From Excoecaria cochinchinensis (Eukaryota > Streptophyta > Magnoliopsida > Malpighiales > Euphorbiaceae): a DNA stretch of 64,000 nucleotides. The stretch covers positions 25,290,001-25,354,000 of the forward strand of contig CANTUQ010000055.1 in NCBI GenBank assembly GCA_947683425.1, in the 5' to 3' direction. Below the pieces are notes generated by a model. It made no database searches. It had not been told where the DNA came from and was given only the letters and a program-made list of their open reading frames with translations. Position 1 is the first letter of the stretch. The number at the start of each line of letters is the position of its first letter. Positions 10,134-21,016 of the stretch are shown here, piece by piece. Made by a program: the position numbers and the translations under genes.

Positions 10134-11459
10134 CTAATCAACCACATGCAACTTATCAACAATTTTATTTGTGCACAAGTATGAGTGTGTGGAACCAGGG
10201 TCAATTAGAGCATATAATTCAGTGTCATGGAGTAGGAACTTACCAGCAATAACATCAGGTGCATCCTGCTCCTCTCTGGCTATCACAGCATAAGCTCTAG
10301 TGGCAACCTGAGGAGGACGCTCAACAGTCTCATAAGCAGCTCCATCTCTAGGCCGACCGCCTAGACCTCTACCTCTAGCAGCCTGAGAAGCATTCGATCC
10401 AACTCTGCTAGCTCCTCCCTGAGGTCCTGAATCCTCACTCATCTGGGGACAACTAGCCACATGGTGCTCGGTGCTCCCACATCTAAAACATCCACCAGTG
10501 AGCCACCTACACTCACCCCGGTGAGCCTTGCTACAATTCGCACAAACAGGAATAACATCAGACCTACCACCTCTGCCAGAACCAGATACTGCTGCAGAAC
10601 CCTGTCTTCTACCTCTAGAAGCTGAACCAGCTGCTGGCTCATCTTGCGGGTTCCTGGATCTCTTACCCGAAGATGAGGAAGAACCACCCCGAGCAGAATT
10701 CCTTCGCTGAGCTCTCTCCCTAAGCAAAGATTCTGTCTTCTCTGCCCTCATAGCGGCCTCTGCAATCTGATAATAACTTATCCTAGGTATACACATCAAA
10801 GAAATCAAGGCAATCTTCAATGACTCATTCAACCCGGCTTCAAAGTGCTTGCATCTGAAATCATCTGTCATAACCCCACGCGGAGCATAGCGAGACAACC
10901 GGTTGAACTCTTTCTCATAATCCGATACTGACAAAGTCCTCTGCCTGAAACTCAGAAACCGTTCCCATCATGCATCCCTATAAGCTTGAGTCACAAACTT
11001 CCTAATGAACTCCTCACTGAAGAAATCCCATGTAACCGGATCAGGCATCTGAGGTTGCCTACTAACCAATTCCCACCATTCATAGGCTGACCCCTGAAGC
11101 AATGCCACAGCACACTCAGCTTGCTGATCGGGAGGACACCTGACTTCCTTCAATGCTCTCTTAACCTTATCAAGCCACTTCTCAGCCAACTCAGACTCAT
11201 CTAGCCCAGTCCCATAAAAATCCTCAACACCAGCTCTTCTCAAACTCTCAATAGGGGCTCTAGGAGCAGTCACTCTCTCCAAAACCCTAGCCATATCCTG
11301 ATGCAATCTGAACATAGCCTCAAAAGGCATGGCTGCAGCCTCGGGCTGGACCTTAGCATGCTGAGCCGACACAGTAGCAGAAACAGACGGATCTACAGTT
11401 GGAGGATTCACACTCTCGGCGGACTCCTCAAGCGCACCATGAGCAGAATCAGAATCCAT
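10134..11459 (-). pseudogene. gag (and start of protease) of element B with one internal stop
   Basis: Capsid and nucleocapsid protein of the virus-like particle. The ATG at 11459 follows an acceptor-like CTTGTTTGTTAG. The N-terminal part reads MDSDSAHGALEESAES, RAGVEDFYGTGLDESE and YEWWELVSRQ. An in-frame TGA at 10968-10970 interrupts it after YRDA; the same frame continues (LSVSDYEKEFNRLSRYA, FEAGLNES) to an Arg/Ser-rich stretch and the CCHC knuckle CFRCGSTEHHVASC (about 10450-10495). The protease active site LIDPGSTHS follows near 10200. A TAG at 10134-10136 ends the frame where G reads Gln. Confidence 0.9.
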
Positions 11460-11570
11460 CTAACAAACAAGAGGACAACCGTATTAGCCAACACAGATCT
11501 AGACACACACACATCTACACACTTCAACACATCAATAAAGCAAACAACACCCAGAAATGCCTAAACCTAT

Positions 11571-11582
11571 GCTCTGATACCA
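11571..11582 (-). other. Primer-binding site of element B (tRNA-Met type)
   Basis: Sense TGGTATCAGAGC, 5 nt from the LTR edge at 11588. Confidence 0.93.
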
Positions 11583-11587
11583 AAAAC

Positions 11588-13494
11588 TGTAACACCCCCT
11601 ACCCATACGTAAGCAATCCCATCCGATAAGGAGTGAGACGCCGTATGAGTAAAGGTGTCACCAAACAGATACAAAGCAAATCATACATTCATTCATAACA
11701 TACATGTTGAAATACAGGATAATTAAAAACTTTAAACGGAAAAGAAAGCAATAGCTGATCATGCATTAATATAATAAACCATTACAATAATGTTCTGATC
11801 AACTAACTGAAACAAAAGATATTACATCACCAAAATATAAGTACAAAAGCGGAAGCTGAAACAAAACTGATACAAGAGAGTTCAATACAAAAAGAATCAT
11901 TACAGATTACAAAACTGAGTCCTACACTAAAACCTTCTGTGTTGGCTTGACGGCGGTGACTCTCTCACAAAGCAAAACTCCTTCCGCACCTGTACGGGTA
12001 AAAACACCGTGCTAAGCGATAAACGCTTAGTGGGGAAACACACATAAAAATATGAACGGCCATTCACAATGGTCGTCAAAGCATAACACATTCACAATGG
12101 CAAAATGCAATAGTTCATAACATAATTCATAAGAATATGTTCACAAATTTAAAGCCATACATTCTGTATCTCAAATTCATATCCAATTCCATAATAGTTG
12201 AACATACATTTCATCAATATACTCATACAGATATCACATGTATATAGTCATAAGAGTAGGGCAAACCAATCGAACACCAAAAGAACACCTGCAGACTCAG
12301 GGTAGTGGATAACGAGTGTACAGACAGTACTTTACGGGTACGAGCCGATTACAGACAGTACCTTACGGGTACGAATCGAGAAAACCATTTTACTTTTAAC
12401 TTTTACAAATCATTTTCAAAAGGGACCTTAAACAAGATCCTTACACATAAAGGGTTCGCGAGGAACCAAACGGGGACCTGATCGGGGTCCAAACGAAACA
12501 AAGGGCTGCAGCTAAAAGACTCTATTAGGCATGCCTAACTATCCACTTACTTGACTCTAGCAGGTTATGCGTCATTCAAACCATATTTCAGAAGATAAAA
12601 TAAAATTCATCTGAAGAATCACGGTATCACTCATATCAAAGCATATAAAGGTATGACATGTATCATACAACAATATAAGTCCATTCGGAAGAATTACGGA
12701 ATTCATTGTTGAGTTAAAACTGGAAAATTTCAGAAAATAAGCCGAACGGGGTGACCGACGAGGTTGGCTGGTCACGAGTCGTGACTGGCATCACAACTCG
12801 TGACTGGCCTCCTCACAAGGCTGGTCACGCTTCCACTCATGCCGGTCACGAGTCGTGACTGAGTGTCACGTCTCGTGACTGGCTCTCTGCTGCTGGTCAC
12901 ATAACGTGACTTGCCCCTTTCCTCTCGCTGGTCACGAGTCGTGACTGGGAGTCACATCTCGTGACTGGCTTCCTTCTTTCGGCTGGTCATGGGTCGTGAC
13001 TGGGCGTCACTACCTGTGACTGCCTACACTAGCCGGTCACGAGTCGTGACTGGCTTCCTCGGCTGGTCACGAGTTGTGACAGGTAGTCACAACTCGTGAC
13101 TGGCTTCATTCTGGCGGGTCACGAGTCGTGACTGGAAGTCACGTCTCGTGACTTACCTCTCTTCTTAGCTAGTCACGCGACAGACACAGCAAACGGGAAT
13201 TTTTCTATAGCAACCCGATTTTCTAGAATTTCCCAGAACATAGAATCAACTCCAAACTTAAATCAAAGTCACACAAATCTGTTCTTACCTTCCAGAAAAT
13301 CATTCAAGCATCAAAATGACATATAATCAACATAATTCAACACTTATTACAACTAAAAATCATGCATAACCATATACAAGAACATAAACCCTAGAAATTT
13401 ATTGTAAGTTCAATTCAACCACAATTCACAAATATAATTCCCAAACCTGAGATTCTAAACTTCAATCACTTAGCTCCGCTAGGTCCAGTAATAC
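11588..13494 (-). repeat. 5' LTR of element B, PBS-proximal part
   Basis: Aligns with 4291-6200 of the 3' LTR and breaks off at 13494, where C begins; the last 5 bases (AATAC, 13490-13494) are the TSD of C. It contains the stem-loop cassette (CTAAGCG hairpin 12012-12030, 12423-12440, 12453-12467, 12474-12490 and an intact TTAGGCATGCCTAA at 12525-12538) and the near-palindrome array at about 12765-13175. Confidence 0.94.
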
Positions 13495-15541
13495 TGTGAC
13501 GCGCGCCGGATCCCGATGCGCCGCCCGTTCGACCGCCCGCACGTGGGCGACCGGGGCACTTGCGGGTCCGTTGGCATCTTGCAAATGAATCGCAAGTGCG
13601 TCTATGTTGGGCAACAAGGAGGTATCATGGAGTCGCCACCCAATAGAACATTGGGAAAGTTTCTCTCGCCTCGGAGAGCCTAAGACTGCGCTTTTTATCC
13701 ATGTTGGGCCGTGAGGCCTAGGATTAGCGCTAAAGTCAAGTGACCCAAGAAGTATTTTGGAGGATAACCTCTAACCTCTTGAGCCCAAAGACCAGAGCTG
13801 GGTCCGGGATCTCTCATCTATTTCTACCTTAATTAGTTTATGATCAAATTTTAATATCATTAATTCGCTCTCTCTCCATACTATGCAGTTTAATTAAAAG
13901 GCACATTTATTCACATTTTTGAAAGCAATAAATGAGCAGAATAAATATCAAAGCGATAAATTACAATAACACAAGGAGCGGAATACAACTCCCTTCCATA
14001 AATGTGCGAATCATGCATAAATCGGGTTATTCATTTATTCTTGAGGACTTTGGTCCTCGCAATGCATCATTATCAAAAATGGGATAATTTATATGTGATG
14101 ATCTTTATTGGATGAAAATAGGGCGTTGGACCCTTTTGCATTTTTTATATAAAACTCACTTTTATTTAAGTACAAATTGTTGATCCATCTTTGCATTTAA
14201 CTGAATAAAAAGAGCTTATTCATATACATAAAATAATCAATGAATGAAAAGCAAGAGAAGATAAATTAAGTGGTTTAAGAAAACTAAACCGGACGAAATC
14301 CACCATGCATGGTAGGCAGCCATTCAAGCTCGGAGATGTCCAAGAAGAACAATATACACTCACAGAAAGTTAAGAGATGTTAACATTCATGAAATTAACA
14401 CATGAGAAATCGAAAAGACTAAATAGAGGTGAAAAATGATCAAAACCATGGAGGCAGAACCCACCGACGGCCTGTTCCCGATTGACCGACGGGCGTCGGT
14501 TTGGTTATTCAACACGCCCGTTTGTCACTCAAGAAGGGGTGTCTGTAGGCGGGTGACCGACGGGCGTCGGTCATAAAGTTGACCCGTCGGTCACCTCTGT
14601 CTCCGGAAAACAGAAAGGAGAAAAGGGCCTTTTGAGAAAAAAAACAAGTTTTATCCAAGAAGGAGATGAGAGAGTCAAAATGAAGAAAAGTAACGATAGG
14701 TATTCAAAACTTACACAAAAATGAATAAATAAATGACAAATAATTAAATATGAGGTAAAAATGGAGAGAGAATCCGGAATATTTACCCTCAGATAGTTGC
14801 CTTGGGTAGAATTTTGATGTCGGTTAGATCCCCGCGCGTTCCACGAGAAAGTAAGAGAATGAAAGATCAGAGAGAGAAAATGAGCTATTTCACCTCCGAT
14901 CCTTCAGAAAGTCGATTTAGGAGTCCAAATCTAAAGAAAACTAATTAGCTTTTAGTTCCTTTGATCGATTTGATCCTTGATTAAGTAAAGTTCTTTGGAA
15001 AATGTGTGTTTTTGGAAGAGAGAGGAAATGTGCTCGAATTTTGGCAGAGTTTCCCCTTCTGAAAAAAATTTTCCAACCCTTTTGAAGTGGAAATCCGGAC
15101 CTTATATAGCCAGACACGACCGACGGGCGTCGGTGCGTAGGGGCGGGCGTCGGAAGAATCCTACTGACACAAGGACACTTCCGACGGCCCTGCCACCTTC
15201 ACCGACGGGCGTCGGAACGGTTGCGTGCCCCGGGAAACCAGGCGGCTCCTGACAGGGGCGGTGACTTTCCGACGGGCGTCGGAAAATCCCCCAAGCCGTC
15301 GGTGACTCAAAGCGACGGGCCACTTCCACAGACGGGCTGGCCGTCTGTGGAGAAAAAAAACCTTTTGACCTAGAAAACTCCCGTTTTCTCCCCCTCTGCC
15401 CCTGAAGTGTAAAAAAAAACCTCATTTCTCACGGAACGCGGAACTAAAACCTCCAACTTCAGCCTCTTGTACAGGCCTCGAACATTGCTTTCTTCATAGG
15501 GTAACCTCCGATCCGGACCGCTCCAGGACACGGTGCTTACA
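13495..15541 (-). repeat. 3' LTR of element C (2,047 bp)
   Basis: Sense termini TGTAAGCACC...GCGCGTCACA. U3 runs from 15541 to roughly 15075 and holds several GACGGGC-type inverted repeats (15120-15133, 15202-15215, 15269-15282, 15326-15350) immediately upstream of a TATA box at 15110-15100. R/U5 holds GAGGGTAAA at 14790-14783 and two further ACCGACGGGCGTCGGT palindromes between 14460 and 14600. Short open frames here are shadows of the LTR. Confidence 0.95.
15100..15110 (-). promoter_or_regulatory. TATA box of C LTR (3' copy)
   Basis: Sense GCTATATAAGG; the same site in the 5' LTR is at 30807-30817, which would start the genomic RNA near 30780. It sits directly downstream of the CCGACGGGCGTCGG cluster. 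Confidence 0.7.
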
Positions 15542-15556
15542 GTTGCCCCCAGTTTT
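15542..15556 (-). other. Polypurine tract of element C
   Basis: Sense AAAACTGGGGGCAAC abuts the 3' LTR start TGTAAGC and is the expected plus-strand primer site. Confidence 0.75.
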
Positions 15557-15671
15557 GGGGAAACTAGCGCACAAGTGCCTAGATAAGCCAAAACTCAGAG
15601 AAAGGTTGGAAAGAAAGCGTACCTTCGACGACTTCTCACCTTCCGTGCCTTTTGCCAGTTAGATCTCATAT

Positions 15672-16617
15672 CGATCTGGTGAAGAGCGGTGTTTTCTTGA
15701 ACCGCAGCTTCGATCTTGGAGTGTGGGAACTCTTCGATCTGATGAAGAGCGGTGTTTCTTGAACCGCAGCTTCGGGGGTGAAGAGCAGTGTTTCTTGAAC
15801 TGCAGCTTCGATCTTGGAGTGTGGAAACTCTTCGATCTGATGAAGAGCAGTGTTTCTTGAACCGCAGCTTCGGGGGTGAAGAGCAGTGTTTCTTGAACTG
15901 CAGCTTCGATCTTGGAGTGTGGAAACTCTTCGATCTGATGAAGAGCAGTGTTTCTTGAACCGCAGCTTCGGGGGTGAAGAGCAGTGTTTCTTGAACTGCA
16001 GCTTCGATCTTGGAGTGTGGAAACTCTTCGATCTGATGAAGAGCAGTGTTTCTTGAACCGCAGCTTCGGGGGTGAAGAGCAGTGTTTCTTGAACTGCAGC
16101 TTCGATCTTGGAGTGTGGAAACTCTTCGATCTGATGAAGAGCAGTGTTTCTTGAACCGCAGCTTCGGGGGTGAAGAGCAGTGTTTCTTGAACTGCAGCTT
16201 CGATCTTGGAGTGTGGAAACTCTTCGATCTGATGAAGAGCAGTGTTTCTTGAACCGCAGCTTCGGGGGTGAAGAGCAGTGTTTCTTGAACTGCAGCTTCG
16301 ATCTTGGAGTGTGGAAACTCTTCGATCTGATGAAGAGCAGTGTTTCTTGAACCGCAGCTTCGGGGGTGAAGAGCAGTGTTTCTTGAACTGCAGCTTCGAT
16401 CTTGGAGTGTGGAAACTCTTCGATCTGATGAAGAGCAGTGTTTCTTGAACCGCAGCTTCGGGGGTGAAGAGCAGTGTTTCTTGAACTGCAGCTTCGATCT
16501 TGGAGTGTGGAAACTCTTCGATCTGATGAAGAGCAGTGTTTCTTGAACCGCAGCTTCGGGGGTGAAGAGCAGTGTTTCTTGAACTGCAGCTTCGATCTTG
16601 GAGTGTGAAAACTCCGA
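15672..16617 (-). repeat. 98-bp minisatellite in the 3' UTR of element C
   Basis: The string ATCTTGGAGT recurs at 15713, 15811, 15909, 16007, 16105, 16203, 16301, 16399, 16497 and 16595, exactly 98 bp apart, so there are nine full periods plus partial ends. Each unit is itself two related halves sharing GAAGAGCAGTGTTTCTTGAAC. Copies are almost identical, with variants only at the edges. The minus strand is open in all three frames, so a 353-codon ORF (16727-15666) crosses it as a 98-residue super-repeat; coding use is doubtful. Tandem repeats in the 3' UTR of Tat/Ogre elements are a known source of plant satellites. Confidence 0.95.
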
Positions 16618-16970
16618 CGGTTTCCTCGTTTCAAGGAGATCTTTTTAATCGATGTCTGTGCATCAGATCGATATTTCTCTGTACCTGTGAGATAAAAGAT
16701 TTCGTTAATTCCTGTTTGAGTAATCATCTTTTGACCTGTTATTGATTATCATTCTTTTGTTGCTTGTCTTGGTTTCATGTTATTTATTTTTTATTATTTT
16801 TATTGACACATGAGTAAATAGGAGAAAACACACGTTCTGTGGTGTTATTTAAGTAATTAATCGAAAAGAAAAACATGCAAATAATGGAGCAAAAGTTTTT
16901 CTACTAAAAATGTCATTTTTGTACAATGCATATATAAAATACAAGAGATACAAAAATAACTCCCTGAAGC
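16618..16970. other. AT-rich spacer of element C
   Basis: Lies between the minisatellite and the stop of the sense accessory ORF. No gene was recognised; probably 3' UTR of that ORF. Confidence 0.5.
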
Positions 16971-19004
16971 TCAGAGAGGTGTGTAGTCTGAAGGCTCATC
17001 GGGATCCTCATCATCCGAGATATGCACGGTCCCTGGCGGAGGTGGACGGGCCTGAGGGGGTGGCGGAGCTGTAGAGGGTCCTGCCTCGTGATCATGGGCT
17101 CGCCTGAACTGTACCCGAGCGTAGCCGTCCAAGAAGGGCTGGGTACAAGTGCCCAGAAACCCTAAGGTCTCAGAGATCTTGTCCCCCAACTTCTTGAAGG
17201 CTTGGCTCAACTGAGTGGTCTGCTCTGCGGCGGCCGTCCTCCTACGCTCTAAGCTCTGCTCCGTCTGCTGCCTAAACTCCCTCATGGTCTGAGAAAGAGG
17301 AGGGAGAATCCCCTCCATCGCCTGGACGCGGGATCTCAGAGAGTCAAGTGACTCATCGATCATCTGAAGGGTCATATCGACTCTCTGAGACGCCTGGTCC
17401 TGTGACGTCCTCACATCATGAGCGAGCTGCTGCCTGAGCTCCCTCTGCCCCTGAGCAATCTGCTCAAATAGCCTCACCTGCTCTCCTCTGAAGGCCTCGA
17501 GAACCCGAGCCTGCTCATCTCAAAGGGCATCCATGGCCCGAGCCTGCTCCCTCGCTGCATGCTCCATATAGCCCGCCTGCTCTCGGGATAGTCGCTCCAC
17601 CGTCTGAGACTGCTCCTGGATAGCAGCCTGCTGGCGATCCAACCTCTCATGAATGGCTCTATCCCTCTCATCCTGTCGCCGCTCAAAGGCCATAAACATG
17701 GAGGAGAGGAGCTGGAAATAGTCCGGCTGAGCTGACTGATGTGGCGCTGGCTCTGGTGGTGGTGCCGAAGAAGTGGATGCCCCAGGATCGCCTCGGGAGT
17801 ACGGATGGTATCTCTCGAAGGGCTCGCGGGCAGGCCTCTGTATCCTGGTACCTGGTGACGGGGCCGGAGTCGGGACCCTAGACGCCGGTGAAGAGCCGAA
17901 GAGCTCGTCCATCGTGACCTCAAAATCAAAATCCATGGGGGTCCTAGGAGGCTCCTGCTGCTGTGGCGGAGGTACTGTCTGTGACTGAGGAGGTGGAGGA
18001 GGCTGATGCTCCGGCTGAGGCTCAGTCTGTGGAGGCTGCGGCTGCACCTGCGGAGGCTGGGGCTGTGGCTCGGGCGGTGGAGGCTGCCCCTCCTGGTGCT
18101 CTGGGTGATCAGGGTCTGCCCCCAGGGGTGGAAGCGAGAACAGTCGCCGGGTCTCATGGATAGTCAACACCCTATAAGCTTCCGCCTGACCTGGAATCTG
18201 AGAGATCATCCCCATCTGAACTGCGGCTGCAGCATCTACATGGATCCCCTCCGGTAGAGGTCCTCTCAGCCTCTCGGGTGTAAACCCTAATCCCAACAGT
18301 AATCGGGTGATGACTCCTCCTACCATCACCACCGGTGTCGACCCTCTGCCCACTCTGGTCAGGTTGGCCAAGATCTCGTGGCTAATGTTGAGACGCTGGC
18401 CTGCCACCATAGCCCAGAGGCTCCAGATCTCGGCCGCGTTAAGCGACCCTGGATTACCAGCTCGACCGAGGTACGAGCTGGAAAGCACTCTGTGCAGATA
18501 CCGGAGTGCCTGAGACACCAGTACGGTGCTCTTCGCTGTATCGTGATCATACAGCACTCCTGGTATAGCAATAGCCGCCCAATGGGCGCGTCTCACCGCT
18601 CGCCGGGGGATCTCAACCTCCTCTCCCGAAGGAAGTCCCATAGCCTGAGCAAACCTCTGCCTGGTGATGCTGACATGGTCGCCATCAAACCAAAACTGTA
18701 CCACCCCCGGGTCAGTATCTGCACTCTGAAAGCCCGTGTAGCGGAGAGTGGCTAAGACCTGGCGGGTAGCCTCTGGAAATGTCTGGAAGGCAGGCTCGAG
18801 AAACTCTGTCCAACCAGCTCCCTCGGCAAGTAAATCAAACTCCGGAGCCAAACCGAGGGCCTCAAGAAAAGGGCGAGATACAAAACGGCTGGCCCGAAAC
18901 TCCACCTGAGCCAACGCTCTGTACCTCTGAGCGGACTCATCATCCATCCAAGCCGGGGCCTCAAGCTCGGGCTGGGCCTGTGGTGCTCTGCGTCTGGGAG
19001 GCAT
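16971..19004 (-). pseudogene. Sense accessory ORF of element C: Athila-ORF1-like domain plus coiled coil, one internal TGA
   Basis: Function unknown. The ATG at 19004 follows a polypyrimidine tract and ACAG. Residues 30-290 (RFVSRPFLEAL, GWTEFLEPAFQTFPEATRQVL, ITRQRFAQAMGLP, SLWAMVAGQRLNISHEILA) resemble the Athila ORF-1/putative plant transposon protein family by pattern; this was not confirmed by search. Residues 300-356 are Pro/Gln-rich. From about 430 a charged, Gln-rich, heptad-like stretch predicts a coiled coil. A TGA at 17520-17522 stops the frame at 494 codons, but the same frame stays open for 182 further codons to 16971 with continuing coiled-coil composition, so this looks like a single recent nonsense change. 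Its own TATA box and 5' UTR intron are predicted upstream. Confidence 0.75.
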
Positions 19005-19005
19005 C

Positions 19006-19721
19006 CTGTAAAAAGGAAAAAGTCAGATAGCGAAAACTTAGCAAAGCAAGCACTATCAGGTTCATTTTTCAAAATCTAAGGTCCATCTAGGCCTTAACAG
19101 GGCAATGGCGGCCCAACATAGGATAAAAAAAGTAATGACAGATAAAAATAGCAAACATCCCGGCTACGAAAGTACCCTATCACGCCTTGTACGCATCATG
19201 GCAAAGGAACATGTAATCCTTACGGAGATAATTAAAGCGAATAAAGATGGGCTTTCTAAGTCTTAAGGCATTCTTCATACTTGGAAAAGTAAATAAATAT
19301 TCAATTCCAGAATAGAATAAAAAAATTTGGGCAGCACCCCGGCAGGGATGTGCCCAACCCCCTGCATGAAAAAGCAAGACAAAAGGCCTCAGGCCCTAGC
19401 AATATTATATGCATGCAAATGGGGCGCACCCCGGCAAGAGTGTGCCCCCAACAACTCAAAATAGCAGCCTCAGGCCACAAAAGCAAATCATGCACAAAAA
19501 TGGTGCGCTAAAAGGATGCAATTCTAAAGCATCAAGATTATAGAAAAACTCTATTTTTATGTGATCATGCAAAAAGTTCGGATTTAACTACAAAATAATA
19601 TAGAAAATTGGGCAGCATTTCCCACTAAATTCTAAAATTATCTAAAACTCCTTAAAGTTAAAAGAAGAAAGAATGTAGAAATGAATTAAATAAAATAAAA
19701 AAGAAGTAATTATTTACTTAC
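19006..19721 (-). other. Putative 5' UTR intron of the sense accessory gene (716 nt)
   Basis: Donor CAA|GTAAGTAAAT at 19721. The acceptor TTTTTCCTTTTTACAG ends at 19006, one base before the ATG at 19004. The interval is AT-rich, with no long ORF on the sense strand. Predicted from consensus sites only. Confidence 0.55.
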
Positions 19722-19913
19722 TTGTAATCCGGAGAAGTGTAGAAACTAGAGAAATACAAATATCCGAGCACCGGGTGAGTATATAACGCGAAAAACTGAA
19801 GAAATCGTGAAAAAATAAGAAGAAAAGACTCAAAAAACGCCAAAAACTACTTAGAAACCGCTTGAGAGAGGAAGGAGAAAGGGACAGCAACGTTTGAGCC
19901 GTCTGTCACTCGT

Positions 19914-20162
19914 CCTTATATAGAATTTCGTGACCGACGGGCAGGGCGTCTGTAAAAGCGACCGACGGGCTGGCCGTCTGTCGTGAAATGAATGCAATTT
20001 AATTTCGTGATGAATGCGATGATGACGCGTGTTTCTGCCCGGTGGACTTCCGACGGGCAGGCCGTCCCTATGGAGGGGCGGTCAGGCCGTCTCCGTAGAG
20101 AGGCGGGCAGACCGTCTCTTTAGAGGGGCGGGTAGGCCGTCGGTGACCTTCCCCTATAAAAT
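19914..20162. promoter_or_regulatory. Putative divergent promoter inside element C
   Basis: Minus-strand TATA box CTATATAAGG (19923-19914) points toward the sense accessory gene. Plus-strand TATAAAAT (20155-20162) points toward the antisense gene whose ATG is at 20221. Between them are six or seven GACGGGC / GCCGTC motifs. The 18-mer GACGGGCTGGCCGTCTGT at 19964-19981 is identical to 15331-15348 in the LTR U3, and GCCGTCGGTGAC near 20136-20149 is also shared. The motif cluster thus sits upstream of all three TATA boxes of the element. Promoter activity is inferred. Confidence 0.6.
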
Positions 20163-20220
20163 CTGCTAGATTTTCTTGTCTCTTCATTTTCCAACACCTT
20201 GGGATTTCATTCTTCTCAAA

Positions 20221-20983
20221 ATGTTCTCCCCTCCTGCTCAAAGGATGCACCATATCTTAGATGACAAACACACTTGGGGAGAAGGCGCCCTTTCCTCTCT
20301 GGCTGGGCTGAAATATCTGTGTCGGGTGAAAATCAACCAGAACCTCCTCCTGGCGGCGACCCACTTCTGGAACCCTCGATTTCACGTCTTCCAGTTCACC
20401 TATCAGGAACTGTGCCCTCTTTCTGAAGAATTGGCTTCCATCCTGGGAGCCCAGTTCCCTCCTGGCGCTCTGCCTTGCATTCCCCGTTGCGGCCTACTTC
20501 AGACCCGGGACGTAGCCCTAGCTCTGGGTATATCCCCCTCGGAGGCCAACCGGCTGATTCCTTCGGGTTCCTCCTTTTCTCTGGAGCCACTGATCGAGGC
20601 CCTAGATCAATTTACTGACATCTCCACCTATCGGGTAAGTATCACGTTCCTATTCTGCATGGTGAACTTCCTTACTGTTGTTCCAGGAGGCCTGACAGGC
20701 GACTTTCGTCTGCTTGGGGTTCTGAGCGACTTTCATCTGGGACTGTCCCCTCTACCACTTGTTTTGGCCGAAACCATCTTAGGTCTGGATGCTGTGAGCT
20801 CTGGGTCCACTACAACATTTACCGGTAGCCCCTTATTACTCCAGGTACGTCATTATTTTAAAGGTAGTGCGTCCCTTATGGATTTTCACACTAGCTTTTC
20901 CTTGCGGGAGGTGCGTCCTTTCGGATTTTCACACAACCCTGTGCCTTATTTTTGCCTGAAGCAAACCCTACTTACTCCAGCGG

Positions 20984-21016
<33 letters not shown>

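Noticed and set aside
14995..15425. 85- and 107-codon ORFs, repeated at 30702-31132
   Set aside because: They are identical because they lie in the two C LTRs; they cover the TATA box and U3 motifs.
15672..16617. CRISPR-like array
   Set aside because: Regular direct repeats but no unique spacers; plant retrotransposon 3' UTR minisatellite.
15666..16727. 353-codon ORF over the minisatellite as a real protein
   Set aside because: It is open only because the repeat lacks stops; composition follows the repeat and no start context or homologue is seen.
20635..20686. Second possible intron in the antisense gene (GTAAGT...TTCCAG)
   Set aside because: 52 nt is very short for a plant intron, is not a multiple of three, and the unspliced frame matches the domain pattern through it.
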